NCBI GenBank assembly: GCA_014359475.1
Contig: JACIZI010000001.1
Span: forward strand, 310,001-374,000
Reading direction: 5' to 3'
Source: Marinobacter sp.
GTDB lineage: Bacteria; Pseudomonadota; Gammaproteobacteria; Pseudomonadales; Oleiphilaceae
DNA length: 64,000 nucleotides
Under the pieces are notes generated by a model, which ran no database searches, was not told where the DNA came from, and saw only the letters and a program-made list of their open reading frames with translations. Shown here piece by piece: positions 56,422 to 64,000 of the stretch. The position numbers and the translations under genes were made by a program. The first letter of the stretch is position 1, and each line of letters starts with the position of its first letter.

Positions 56422-59124
56422 ATGAAAGCAGTTTTCACCCTACGCGCAACGCTTCTCGCTGTCGCCATCGCCGCTGGCCTGGCGGGCTGCAGCGATAAGC
56501 AGGAAGAAATGAGCCAGGAAGAGATCCAGTATCTCAGTCACCTGGATCAGTCACGGTTTTTCAAAGGGCAAGGGGAATTAAAAGCAAGCACCCGTGAAGC
56601 CCGCAGCGCCATTGAACTCCAGCCCGAACGTCCGGACCCGTACCTGGTCATTCTGGACAACCTGCTCACAGCGGGCGATGCGGTCAATGCTGAACGCCAA
56701 CTGGATGTCCTGATCAGCAATATACCGGCAGAGTCGCTGACGCAGACCACAAAAAACCAGGCATCACTGATCCGTGCCCGGGCCAACCTGATGCAAGGGA
56801 AATCCGGGGCCGCGTTAGCCGCACTGGACTCTCTCCAGGCCCCGGACCGGGCCCAGCAGGAAACCGCTGCCATCATGCGTGGCAAGGCCCTCCTCGCCTC
56901 CGGCAAACCGGAAGCCGCCCGGGAAGCATACCAGGCTGCAAACAACATATCCCCCTCTGCCGAAGCGCATACCGGACTCTCAAAAGTAGCCTGGCAACTG
57001 GAACAACCAGAGCGTATGCAGGAACACATAGCCCAGGCGCAAGAAATTGATCCCAACTCCTCCGAACTGTGGCTCTGGAAAGCCAGACTTGCGGAAGAGT
57101 CCGGAAACTGGCCTGCCGCCGAAGAAGCCTATATCCAGGCACTGGAGGATATCGGGCGTTACGACATCATGACCTACCGGAAATATGAAACCATGTCGGC
57201 GCTGATCCGGGCATTACGGGAGCAGGGTAAATCCTCGGAAGCCTTCGTTTACGAAGAGATTCTCGCCAAATCCGCCCCGGGCACCATCAAGAGCAACCTC
57301 ACCGCAGCACAGGTAGCCTACAAGAACGGCAACCTTGAAGATGCGGCACGCTATCTGGAAGAGATTCGCGCCCAGGCGCCCGGCAACGAACAGGCCGCAC
57401 TCATGCTGGGACTGGTGAGATTCCGGCAGGGTCGGATTGAGGAGGCCGAGCAACTACTGACACCGGTTGCCGAACTCGGCGAATCCGAACTGGCGAGCAA
57501 GCTGGTGGCCGCTTCGCGACTGCAGATGCGAGACCCGGAGGGTGCCCAACGCGCCCTGAAAAACATGGATATGGCCCAGACGGACCCGTCGGTGCTGGCA
57601 ATGGTGGGGATTGCCTCCCTCTCCACCGGTGACATCAAGACCGGGGAACAACTTCTGGAGAAGTCCCTAAGCCTGGCCCCGGATAACCAGCAGCTGCGCA
57701 TCCGCTACGCGCGATACCTGATCGCCAGTGACCAGCCCGGCAAAGCCATGGAACAGATCGCAATACTGCGGGAGCAGGCCGGGGATTCGGACGTGGTAAA
57801 CAGCCTGGCGATCCAGGCTCACCTGAGTAACGACAACCGCGCCCAGGCCGTGGCCCTCGCTGACCAACGACTGAAAGACAAGCCCGAAGACCTGACCGCC
57901 CTGATGACACGGGGTGAACTGGCCGCACAAGCCAACAACTATGACCGCGCCTCCGATTACTTCAGCCGGGCCGCCAGGGCCCATCCTGACAACGCCGCCC
58001 CCCTGGTAGCGCTTGGCCGGCTGGCACTGGCTCAGAACCAACAAAGCCAGGCACGAGCCCATTTCCGCAAGGCCGCCAATCTGAGCCCGAACAGCCTGCA
58101 GGCTTTGCAGGGCATGGCCCGGGCATACGGCGCGGAAGAGCTGAAACCGGAAATGGAAAAACTCGCGGAAGCTCACCCACAGGCCGCAGCGCCCAAGCTC
58201 ATCCTGCTGGAAATCGCACTGACCAACGGCAACCAGAGCCGCGCAGACGAACTGACCGCAGCCCTCCTCCAGCGGGAAAGTGCCGACACACCACCGCCAG
58301 CGGCCTCCATCGTTGCCAACATATACAACGGCGTTGGTGCCGGCTTGCGCCGTAATGGGCAGGCAGAGCAGGCCGGGAAAGTGCTTAAACGGGGCCGCGT
58401 GTTGTTCCCCGAAAATGAGAACATAGCCCTGCAGGCCGCCTCCCTGGCCTTCAGCCAGAATCAGCAGGATGAGGCAAGGCGCATCCTGCAGGAAGTGAAG
58501 CGCAATCACAGCCAGTCCCCCGGCCCCTATCTTGTCGAAGCGGACTATTTCGCCAGTCAGCAACAACACCAGCAGGCCGCTGAGTTATACGAACTGGCTA
58601 TCAGCAAGGGCGCCGGGGCGGACACGAAGCTCGCCGTTGTACGATCACTGGAACAGTCCGGCCGGCTGGAAGACGCCATCCAGTACGCCCAGAGCGCATT
58701 GGGTGAACACCCCCGCCACCAGGGACTTCTGATAACCAGCGCAATGCTCCACCAACAAAACGACAATCGCGCCCGGGCGATCGAGGCCTACGAGCAGGTA
58801 CTGGAAATCAACCCCCGCAATTCCCTTGCCCTGAACAACCTGGCCTGGCTCTATCATCAAGAAGGCAACAAACGGGCCAGCGAACTGTCCCGTCAGGCAT
58901 ATGAGCTGAACCCTGAAAACGCTGCCATCGCGGATACGCATGGCTGGATTCTGTTCAAGTCAGGACAGACAGCGGCCAGTCTGCCGATACTCGAAAAGGC
59001 CCATGCTCTGGATCCGGAATCCAGAGAAATTGCCCTGCACCTGGCCGAGGCCTACCGCGCCGCCGGTCGCAGCGCCGATGCCAGAAGAATACTTGAGAAA
59101 CAGGGCACCGACAGCAACGGGTAA
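56422..59124 (+). CDS. prsT: PEP-CTERM system TPR-repeat lipoprotein PrsT
   Basis: 900 residues. Lipoprotein signal with lipobox LAGC (Cys23), then more than a dozen TPR-like helix pairs over the full length (for example SLAPDNQQLRIRYARYLI, NPENAAIADTHGWILFKSG). PrsT accompanies PrsK/PrsR in exosortase A loci and is thought to help exopolysaccharide or protein export at the outer membrane; the exact function is unproven. Strong ribosome site AAAGGA. 50 bases after prsR, so prsK-prsR-prsT are likely one unit. Confidence 0.92.
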   Translation: MKAVFTLRATLLAVAIAAGLAGCSDKQEEMSQEEIQYLSHLDQSRFFKGQGELKASTREARSAIELQPERPDPYLVILDNLLTAGDAVNAERQLDVLISNIPAESLTQTTKNQASLIRARANLMQGKSGAALAALDSLQAPDRAQQETAAIMRGKALLASGKPEAAREAYQAANNISPSAEAHTGLSKVAWQLEQPERMQEHIAQAQEIDPNSSELWLWKARLAEESGNWPAAEEAYIQALEDIGRYDIMTYRKYETMSALIRALREQGKSSEAFVYEEILAKSAPGTIKSNLTAAQVAYKNGNLEDAARYLEEIRAQAPGNEQAALMLGLVRFRQGRIEEAEQLLTPVAELGESELASKLVAASRLQMRDPEGAQRALKNMDMAQTDPSVLAMVGIASLSTGDIKTGEQLLEKSLSLAPDNQQLRIRYARYLIASDQPGKAMEQIAILREQAGDSDVVNSLAIQAHLSNDNRAQAVALADQRLKDKPEDLTALMTRGELAAQANNYDRASDYFSRAARAHPDNAAPLVALGRLALAQNQQSQARAHFRKAANLSPNSLQALQGMARAYGAEELKPEMEKLAEAHPQAAAPKLILLEIALTNGNQSRADELTAALLQRESADTPPPAASIVANIYNGVGAGLRRNGQAEQAGKVLKRGRVLFPENENIALQAASLAFSQNQQDEARRILQEVKRNHSQSPGPYLVEADYFASQQQHQQAAELYELAISKGAGADTKLAVVRSLEQSGRLEDAIQYAQSALGEHPRHQGLLITSAMLHQQNDNRARAIEAYEQVLEINPRNSLALNNLAWLYHQEGNKRASELSRQAYELNPENAAIADTHGWILFKSGQTAASLPILEKAHALDPESREIALHLAEAYRAAGRSADARRILEKQGTDSNG

Positions 59125-59151
59125 CCGTTCGCCGGTGCCCGAAGATCAGAA

Positions 59152-59180
59152 AAGCCGGACAGGTTCATCCTGCCCGGCTT
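59152..59180. terminator. Bidirectional terminator between prsT and the SGNH gene
   Basis: AAGCCGGACAGG-TTCAT-CCTGCCCGGCTT, 12-bp stem with one mismatch. It sits between two convergent stops (prsT ends 59124, the SGNH gene ends 59182) and has TTTCTG on the minus side and ATTACATT on the plus side, so it can serve both. Confidence 0.7.
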
Positions 59181-59181
59181 A

Positions 59182-60300
59182 TTACATTGATCGGAACATG
59201 CCCTGAAACATGGGCGCTTTCGCCAGCATTTCCGCCAGCCAGCGGTGCCCCTGCGGATTGAAGTGGCCTTCGTTGGGATGAAACAGAGCGGCCGCATTCT
59301 CTTGACCAGAAAGGTCATCTGTCAGATTCAGTACCGGCAGTCCCGCACCTTCAAGGCGCGCCTCAAGCATCTCCGACATCACGCCCTGATACACCGCCGG
59401 TATCGATTCCCCCCTTGTATACCCCTGACCGGGCAGCAGAACGACTTTAAGCGTACCGCCGGCCGACTCCACCAGGGATTGGCCGCGCTCGACCAACGCC
59501 ATGAACAACTCCACCTTCGGACCACTGTGGGCCTGGATGTGCGCACGCAGGCCTTCCACATCAATACCGGCCCATTGATTGATAACGCGGCCAAGCGCAA
59601 CCCCATCGATCCAGGTCTGCCAGCGCTGGTACGGATCAAACTCACCAAGAATCTCCGACTGAACGCTTCTGGACCTGACGCTCTCGGGCTTGGGCCTCAG
59701 CGGCACAGGTACATTGTTCAGAGCCAGCTCCTGACCCGCCGATAAGCTATAAAATGGCTTACCGTGCGCCGCCTGCAACGGAAAGGCTTCACCGTTATCC
59801 AGCAGGTCATTGCCCAGATACACCATCCAGACCACTTCAGCCGGACGATAATCCGTCAATTTTTCAAGCAACATCAACTGCTGATCGTTCGCATACCCCG
59901 GCACGCCGGCATTCAGCACATTGCGACCCGTTTTTTCGCTCAGAAGCCGGGTGAATACCTCATCGTCATTTACCCCCAGGCCGAACGTAAAGCTGTCCCC
60001 GAGAAACATCACCGAACCCGGCCTGGCAAAATCCAGCGCCTCCCCGCGGAATCCCAGGGAATTCACTCCATAGCGCACACTGAAATCATGGTGCTCGTGC
60101 TGCCCTTCCCATCCGGGGGCCAGCTTCCAACCCAATCGTTCGTCATACAGAATAAATCCCTCATCCATTCGGCCAGCAGGATCAATCCTCGGCTTCAGAG
60201 CTCCCAGGGCAAACTCAACGATCGCCAAAGCGATAAACACGCCCAGCAACGCGGCGACAACACCAAAAATGCCATTTCGCTTTCCTGACTCTTGCGACAT
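59182..60300 (-). CDS. SGNH/GDSL hydrolase-like protein, membrane-anchored
   Basis: 372 residues. One N-terminal helix (about 11-34) then a periplasmic SGNH domain: block I MFLGDSFTFG with Ser103, block III YLGNDLLDN, and C-terminal HPNEGHFNPQGHRWLAE bearing the catalytic histidine. Such enzymes commonly add or remove O-acetyl groups on polysaccharides. The start ATG at 60300 follows AAAGGATTGG; a longer frame upstream is less likely. It diverges from the PEP-CTERM gene and converges on prsT, so a role in exopolysaccharide modification is inferred. Confidence 0.85.
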   Translation of the reverse strand: MSQESGKRNGIFGVVAALLGVFIALAIVEFALGALKPRIDPAGRMDEGFILYDERLGWKLAPGWEGQHEHHDFSVRYGVNSLGFRGEALDFARPGSVMFLGDSFTFGLGVNDDEVFTRLLSEKTGRNVLNAGVPGYANDQQLMLLEKLTDYRPAEVVWMVYLGNDLLDNGEAFPLQAAHGKPFYSLSAGQELALNNVPVPLRPKPESVRSRSVQSEILGEFDPYQRWQTWIDGVALGRVINQWAGIDVEGLRAHIQAHSGPKVELFMALVERGQSLVESAGGTLKVVLLPGQGYTRGESIPAVYQGVMSEMLEARLEGAGLPVLNLTDDLSGQENAAALFHPNEGHFNPQGHRWLAEMLAKAPMFQGMFRSM

Positions 60301-60382
60301 AAACCAATCCTTTATCCAGCCGACAGGCCGATAGTTGTCCACAGCCCGGTGCATTCATGAGTGTCCAGTTAATTTACAACAG

Positions 60383-60398
60383 TGCATGTGTTCATGCA
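60383..60398. promoter_or_regulatory. Palindrome upstream of the sigma-54 promoter, candidate PrsR enhancer
   Basis: TGCATG-TGTT-CATGCA, perfect 6-bp arms, about 55 bases upstream of the -24 element. That is a usual place for an enhancer-binding protein such as PrsR. The link to PrsR is inference from position. Confidence 0.45.
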
Positions 60399-60443
60399 GT
60401 AGCACCGCCCCTAAGTTCCTAAAACGAATAAATTAACCAATAA

Positions 60444-60459
60444 CGGCACAGCACTTGCT
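60444..60459 (+). promoter_or_regulatory. Sigma-54 (-24/-12) promoter of the PEP-CTERM gene
   Basis: CGGCAC-AGCAC-TTGCT: GGCAC and TTGC with the exact 5-base spacing of the RpoN consensus TGGCAC-N5-TTGCW, differing only at the first base. It would start transcripts near 60470, about 75 bases before the ATG. PrsR, a sigma-54 activator, is encoded 5 kb away. Confidence 0.85.
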
Positions 60460-60546
60460 GACTATAGATTGTTCACCAGTACGAACAAAATTACCACTGT
60501 CATCAACACGGCAGTATGTGTGGTAACAAAGGACAGGAGTATAGAG

Positions 60547-61353
60547 ATGTTGAAACAAGGAATCGCAGCCAGCCTGACAGGGCTTTCGTTGATCCTGGCA
60601 TCCGCAGCAGTCTCTGCAGAGCCAATCTCGGTTAACGATGCGTATATCGGTGCCGACGGCGGTGACCATGGTGATGTGGTGGGCTTTGAGTCCAAATTCG
60701 ATATTTATTCCATGGATATCGAGCAAAATGGCAGCAAGTTCAACTTCACCGTGAACACTGCGTTTGCAGGTAAGGCGGGCGTATATCCAAGCCTGACCAT
60801 CGGAAATACCGGCATTGGTTACGGTGACCTGTTCCTGGCAAATGATTGGGCACCTGCCGGATCCGCTGACGACGGCTACGCCAGCGATAATGCCTCTAAC
60901 GGAACTGACTGGACCTGGGGCCTGATTCTCAGTGACCGTTTCGACAACAATGGCGGAGATGTTTTTCTTGCCCAGCTTCCGGGAACTAACCTGCAAACTT
61001 CATTGCTCAGCAATAATTTTATGGATGTCCCCACAAGCCAGTATAGAAACGGCCAGGAAGTAGCCGTTAATACGGGCGATGGAGCTACGGAAGCCGGGCT
61101 GGTAGATCAATTTGGCAACGTCGGCACCTGGGGCCTTGGCACCAACCAGCTCAACATCAGCGTCGACCTCAGCCAGACCGACCTGCCGGGCGGCAACTCC
61201 CTTGCCTTTCACTGGGGTATGACCTGCGCCAACGACGTGATCGAAGGCGAAGTGGAACTGACCAATAAAGTACCCGAGCCAGGCACCATCGGCCTGATCG
61301 CTCTGGCACTGGCTGGCATGCTGGTTATGCGCCGTCGTTCAAACAAGGCGTAA
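60547..61353 (+). CDS. PEP-CTERM surface protein, exosortase substrate
   Basis: 268 residues. Signal peptide (about 1-24, SAAVSA), a Gly/Asp/Asn-rich beta-type ectodomain (DAYIGADGGDHGDVVGFES, AFHWGMTCANDVIEG) and a C-terminal sorting tail: VPEPGT at 242-247, a hydrophobic helix, then RRR (262-264 region). That tripartite tail is the exosortase A recognition signal; cleavage after it would release or attach the protein during exopolysaccharide export. GGAGTATAGAG ribosome site before ATG at 60547; the longer upstream frame starts at the promoter and is not used. Function of the ectodomain unknown. Confidence 0.92.
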   Translation: MLKQGIAASLTGLSLILASAAVSAEPISVNDAYIGADGGDHGDVVGFESKFDIYSMDIEQNGSKFNFTVNTAFAGKAGVYPSLTIGNTGIGYGDLFLANDWAPAGSADDGYASDNASNGTDWTWGLILSDRFDNNGGDVFLAQLPGTNLQTSLLSNNFMDVPTSQYRNGQEVAVNTGDGATEAGLVDQFGNVGTWGLGTNQLNISVDLSQTDLPGGNSLAFHWGMTCANDVIEGEVELTNKVPEPGTIGLIALALAGMLVMRRRSNKA

Positions 61354-61379
61354 CACCTGCCAGGAAGTCCAAAAATCCG

Positions 61380-61408
61380 AGAGGGGCCAGTAACATGGCC
61401 CCTCTTTT
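61380..61408 (+). terminator. Intrinsic terminator after the PEP-CTERM gene
   Basis: AGAGGGGCCA-GTAACA-TGGCCCCTCT followed by TTT, 10-bp perfect stem, 27 bases past the stop. It stands at the end of the convergent DUF5989 gene as well and may serve both strands weakly. Confidence 0.9.
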
Positions 61409-61433
61409 ATATCCAGTATCGAAACAAATCCAA

Positions 61434-61586
61434 TCAGAACAGGGTATAAATAAACGGCGCAAACGCCGAGCCCTGAGAAAACACCACCAGCGCCCCCAAC
61501 ATTACCAATGTGACAAACAGAGGCACCATCCAGAACTTCTTGCGAGCCCGCACGAACATAAAGAAATCCTTGAACAACTCCAGCAT
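61434..61586 (-). CDS. DUF5989-family 50-residue membrane protein
   Basis: A small gene of only 50 codons that is easy to miss. The protein starts MLELFKDFFMFVRARKKFW, has one transmembrane helix (about 19-38) and ends QGSAFAPFIYTLF, the characteristic DUF5989 C-terminus. Ribosome site GGAGGT lies nine bases before the ATG, and the start overlaps the stop of the preceding gene (TGATG). DUF5989 proteins accompany carbamoyltransferases and SGNH enzymes in polysaccharide or natural-product loci; their function is not known. Confidence 0.85.
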   Translation of the reverse strand: MLELFKDFFMFVRARKKFWMVPLFVTLVMLGALVVFSQGSAFAPFIYTLF

Positions 61587-61990
61587 CAGAACGGCACCTC
61601 CAGACTTGTCGGCTCGGAACTTTCCCGGCGATAGGTGGATGCCGAGGCATCAAATCGCTTGGGTGTCGGATCCTTGCCCAGCATCCTCATCACCAATCCC
61701 ATGGGAACCACCATCAGAAAATAAACCAGACTCAAAAGCAGAACAGAGTTGATGCGCCCCAGCGGCACCGCTATCCACATCAACGCCCGATAGACCGGCC
61801 ACAACCCCAAAGGAAACAGCAACGCCACCAGCAGCACCCCGGCACCCGCCAGCAGTGGCCATGAAACCCGTGGCAGCCCAAACAACCAGGGCAGAATGCC
61901 ATAAAACAACAGCGGCAAAATCACCGCCAGTCCGATGCCAAATTTCCTGAGCTCCGTTCCCGATACCTTCTCCGATAACTTCATGGTCAT
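61586..61990 (-). CDS. SxtJ-like small membrane protein
   Basis: 134 residues from the ATG at 61990, which overlaps the carbamoyltransferase TGA (TGATG); a second ATG six bases on is also usable. Four hydrophobic segments (about 18-35, 42-62, 66-80, 82-98) with a polar C-tail. It matches the SxtJ type of membrane protein found beside carbamoyltransferases. Function unknown. Coupled at both ends to its neighbours. Confidence 0.8.
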   Translation of the reverse strand: MTMKLSEKVSGTELRKFGIGLAVILPLLFYGILPWLFGLPRVSWPLLAGAGVLLVALLFPLGLWPVYRALMWIAVPLGRINSVLLLSLVYFLMVVPMGLVMRMLGKDPTPKRFDASASTYRRESSEPTSLEVPF

Positions 61991-63864
61991 CAATCCAGCT
62001 CAAATTTCTCTACATGGTCCCGGAATGCCTCATTCACGGGTTGATCCGCCTTGGCCAGCACATGGTTGCCCATCACCAGATAATCCATGTCCGTCGCCAT
62101 AAAGCAGCGATAGGCGTCCTCAGGCGTCGCCACAATCGGCTCCCCCCGCACGTTGAACGAGGTATTGATCAGCACCGGGCACCCCGTCAGGTTATTAAAT
62201 GCCTGCAACAACCGACGATAACGCGCAGAACCGCCCGCCTCTCCGACCGTCTGCAGCCGCGCACTGAAATCCACATGTGTCACCGCCGGGATCTCGGAAC
62301 GCAGCATCTTCAACTGTTCAAGCCCTGACAAATCTCCAGCTTCATTATTACAACGCTTTTTCAGGGCCACCGGAGCGGTCGTCAGCATATAGGGACTATC
62401 ATAATCACAGTCGAACCATTCTGACGCATTTTCCTCGAGTACCGACGGTGCAAACGGACGAAATGACTCCCGGAACTTGATCTTGAGATTCATGATCTCC
62501 TGCATGTCCCGCCGGCGCGGATCCCCAAGAATGGACCGATGCCCCAATGCCCGCGGGCCAAACTCCATGCGCCCCTGAAACCAGCCAATCACCTTGCCCT
62601 CGGCAATCAGCCCGGCGACACGCTCGAACAGCCCATCATCACCAAGACGCTCTGCAACGCCGGAATACTGCCCGACAACCGCCTCGATCGACTGATCCGA
62701 GTATTCCGGCCCCAGACAGGCACCGTTCATCCCGTCGGGACGCACCAGCTCACGCGCCTGCTTCAGATAAAGATACCACGCCGCCCACGCCGCTCCGGGG
62801 GCACCCCCCGCATCCCCGGCCGCCGGCTGAATCCACACGCTGCTGAACCCGCTCTCCCGTATAACCTCCGCATTGGCGACGCAATTCAGGGCCACGCCGC
62901 CGGCCAGGCACAGATTTTCCATCCCGGTTTCCTTATGCAAAGTGCGGGCAAGCAACAAAACGATATCGTTGGTGACCTGCTGGATGGACGCGGCGATATC
63001 CATGTGCTTCTGCGTTAACGCTGACGATTCAGACTGACGAACGGGCATGTCAAACAACGCCTCAAACGCCGGCGAAGTCATCCGCAGACCGGTGCAATAC
63101 CCGAAATACGCCATATCCAACCGGAAAGAGCCATCCGGCTTCACATCAACCAGATGCTCCCGGATCAGATCCGCATACAAGGGCCGGCCATAAGGTGCCA
63201 GCCCCATCACCTTGTATTCGCCGGAATTCACCTTGAACCCCAGATAATAAGTAAAGGCCGAGTACAAAAGCCCCAGGGAGTGCGGAAAGTCAATCTCCCA
63301 GAGCGGCGACAGCGTATTACCGTCACCCACCCAGGCAGAGGTGGTTGCCCACTCCCCCACTCCATCCAGGCAGAGGACCGCAGCCTTCTCGTAAGGCGAT
63401 GGAAAAAAAGCTGACGCAGCGTGGGACTGATGGTGGGCAGAGAACAAAAGCGGAGGCAAATCCCCGGCCTTCATACCGGAGACGGCGCAGAGCTGTGAAC
63501 GCAGCTCTTTCTTGAGGTACAACTTTTCCTTCAGCCACACCGGCATGGCCTTGAGAAACGAACTCAACCCCTGCGGCGCAAAACTCAGATAGGTCTCCAG
63601 CAGGCGCTCAAACTTCAGCAGCGGCTTATCATAGAACACCACATAATCAACCTGGCTCAGACCAATGCCAGCAAACTCCAGACAAAAGCTCACCGCGTAA
63701 GCGGGGAACCCGGGATCATGCTTCTTGCGGGTAAACCGCTCTTCCTGGGCCGCCGCCACCAGCACCCCATCACAAATCAGCGCTGCCGCCGAGTCATGAT
63801 AATAAGCAGAGATACCGAGGATATAACGTGGCGCACGGGAGGGAGACTTCGTAGGGCCATCCAT
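61990..63864 (-). CDS. NodU/CmcH-family O-carbamoyltransferase
   Basis: 624 residues with the two-domain carbamoyltransferase layout: N-terminal Kae1-like domain (ILGISAYYHDSAAALI, HHQSHAASAFFPSP, VLCLDGVGEWATTS, NSGEYKVMGLAPYG, LAGGVALNCVANA) and C-terminal YrdC-like domain (FQGRMEFGPRALGHRSIL, LINTSFNVRGEPIV). It transfers a carbamoyl group from carbamoyl phosphate via an adenylate to a hydroxyl of a sugar or other acceptor. In this locus, carbamoylation of the exopolysaccharide is the likely job (inference). First gene of a coupled trio with the SxtJ-like and DUF5989 genes. Confidence 0.93.
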   Translation of the reverse strand: MDGPTKSPSRAPRYILGISAYYHDSAAALICDGVLVAAAQEERFTRKKHDPGFPAYAVSFCLEFAGIGLSQVDYVVFYDKPLLKFERLLETYLSFAPQGLSSFLKAMPVWLKEKLYLKKELRSQLCAVSGMKAGDLPPLLFSAHHQSHAASAFFPSPYEKAAVLCLDGVGEWATTSAWVGDGNTLSPLWEIDFPHSLGLLYSAFTYYLGFKVNSGEYKVMGLAPYGRPLYADLIREHLVDVKPDGSFRLDMAYFGYCTGLRMTSPAFEALFDMPVRQSESSALTQKHMDIAASIQQVTNDIVLLLARTLHKETGMENLCLAGGVALNCVANAEVIRESGFSSVWIQPAAGDAGGAPGAAWAAWYLYLKQARELVRPDGMNGACLGPEYSDQSIEAVVGQYSGVAERLGDDGLFERVAGLIAEGKVIGWFQGRMEFGPRALGHRSILGDPRRRDMQEIMNLKIKFRESFRPFAPSVLEENASEWFDCDYDSPYMLTTAPVALKKRCNNEAGDLSGLEQLKMLRSEIPAVTHVDFSARLQTVGEAGGSARYRRLLQAFNNLTGCPVLINTSFNVRGEPIVATPEDAYRCFMATDMDYLVMGNHVLAKADQPVNEAFRDHVEKFELD

Positions 63865-63958
63865 AGATTACCGATTCCTGTTATTGCCTGTCCGGAAAAA
63901 CGCAGTGTAAAAAATACCGACGCCTGCCAAGTATAGGATACCCGGCCCCCAAACAAAA

Positions 63959-63990
63959 AAACGGGATGCGGCGCAAACCGCATCCCGTTT
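63959..63990 (-). terminator. Strong intrinsic terminator, minus strand
   Basis: AAACGGGATGCGG-CGCAAA-CCGCATCCCGTTT, 13-bp perfect stem. On the minus strand the stem runs into TTTTTTTGTTTGG, a strong U-tract. It therefore ends a minus-strand transcript from beyond the right edge of the window, and isolates the carbamoyltransferase operon, whose promoter must lie in the remaining 95 bases. Confidence 0.85.
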
Positions 63991-64000
63991 CTCAGATTAT

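Overview
The window is one continuous stretch of chromosome from a GC-rich gammaproteobacterium. Gene content and order point to Marinobacter or a close relative: fimV-truA-trpF, asd-leuB-leuD-leuC next to a LysR regulator, cysB/cysH/thrH/pabB, and 4.5S RNA-dnaX-ybaB-recR are arranged much as in pseudomonads, and a PEP-CTERM/EPS locus sits at the right end. The genus call is inferred from gene order and protein character, not from a database search. Coding density is high and most genes lie on the minus strand. I saw no rRNA, tRNA, CRISPR array, insertion sequence or prophage.

Left part (1-26.9 kb). Minus-strand amino-acid genes come first: trpB (cut by the edge), trpF, truA, the polar pilus-assembly protein fimV, asd and leuB-leuD-leuC. 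A 600-base gap before a plus-strand LysR regulator holds two long, inverted, mutually covarying palindromic repeats. A one-directional minus-strand run follows: DUF58 - tgpA (transglutaminase) - holB - pilZ - alpha/beta hydrolase - DUF4892 - patatin - prmB - aroC - MFS transporter. The MFS gene has no ATG, GTG or TTG where its first helix demands a start. Then come pabB, thrH, cysH (an APS-reductase type with Fe-S cysteines, behind a perfect 10-bp inverted repeat) and cysB.

Middle (26.9-50.6 kb). dinG is translationally coupled to gspB and gspA. A patatin with a DUF3336-like N-terminus sits beside mlaA. A fatty-acid group follows (hotdog thioesterase, FabH-like synthase, fadD around the helicase hrpA). 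A MoxR ATPase with a CoxE-like VWA protein is followed by a tightly packed run: 4.5S RNA - dnaX - ybaB - recR - rnd - ycgL - ycgN - small membrane protein - VWA membrane protein.

Right part (50.9-64 kb). This is the most distinctive region. A coupled acyltransferase/SDR pair leads into prsK (histidine kinase), prsR (sigma-54 response regulator) and prsT (TPR lipoprotein) of the PEP-CTERM system. Beyond a bidirectional terminator lie an SGNH hydrolase and, divergently, a PEP-CTERM surface protein. A textbook -24/-12 promoter and an upstream palindrome precede the PEP-CTERM gene, which gives a readable circuit: PrsK to PrsR to sigma-54 to exosortase substrate. A coupled carbamoyltransferase - SxtJ-like - 50-residue DUF5989 trio closes the window. 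No exosortase gene is present in the window itself.
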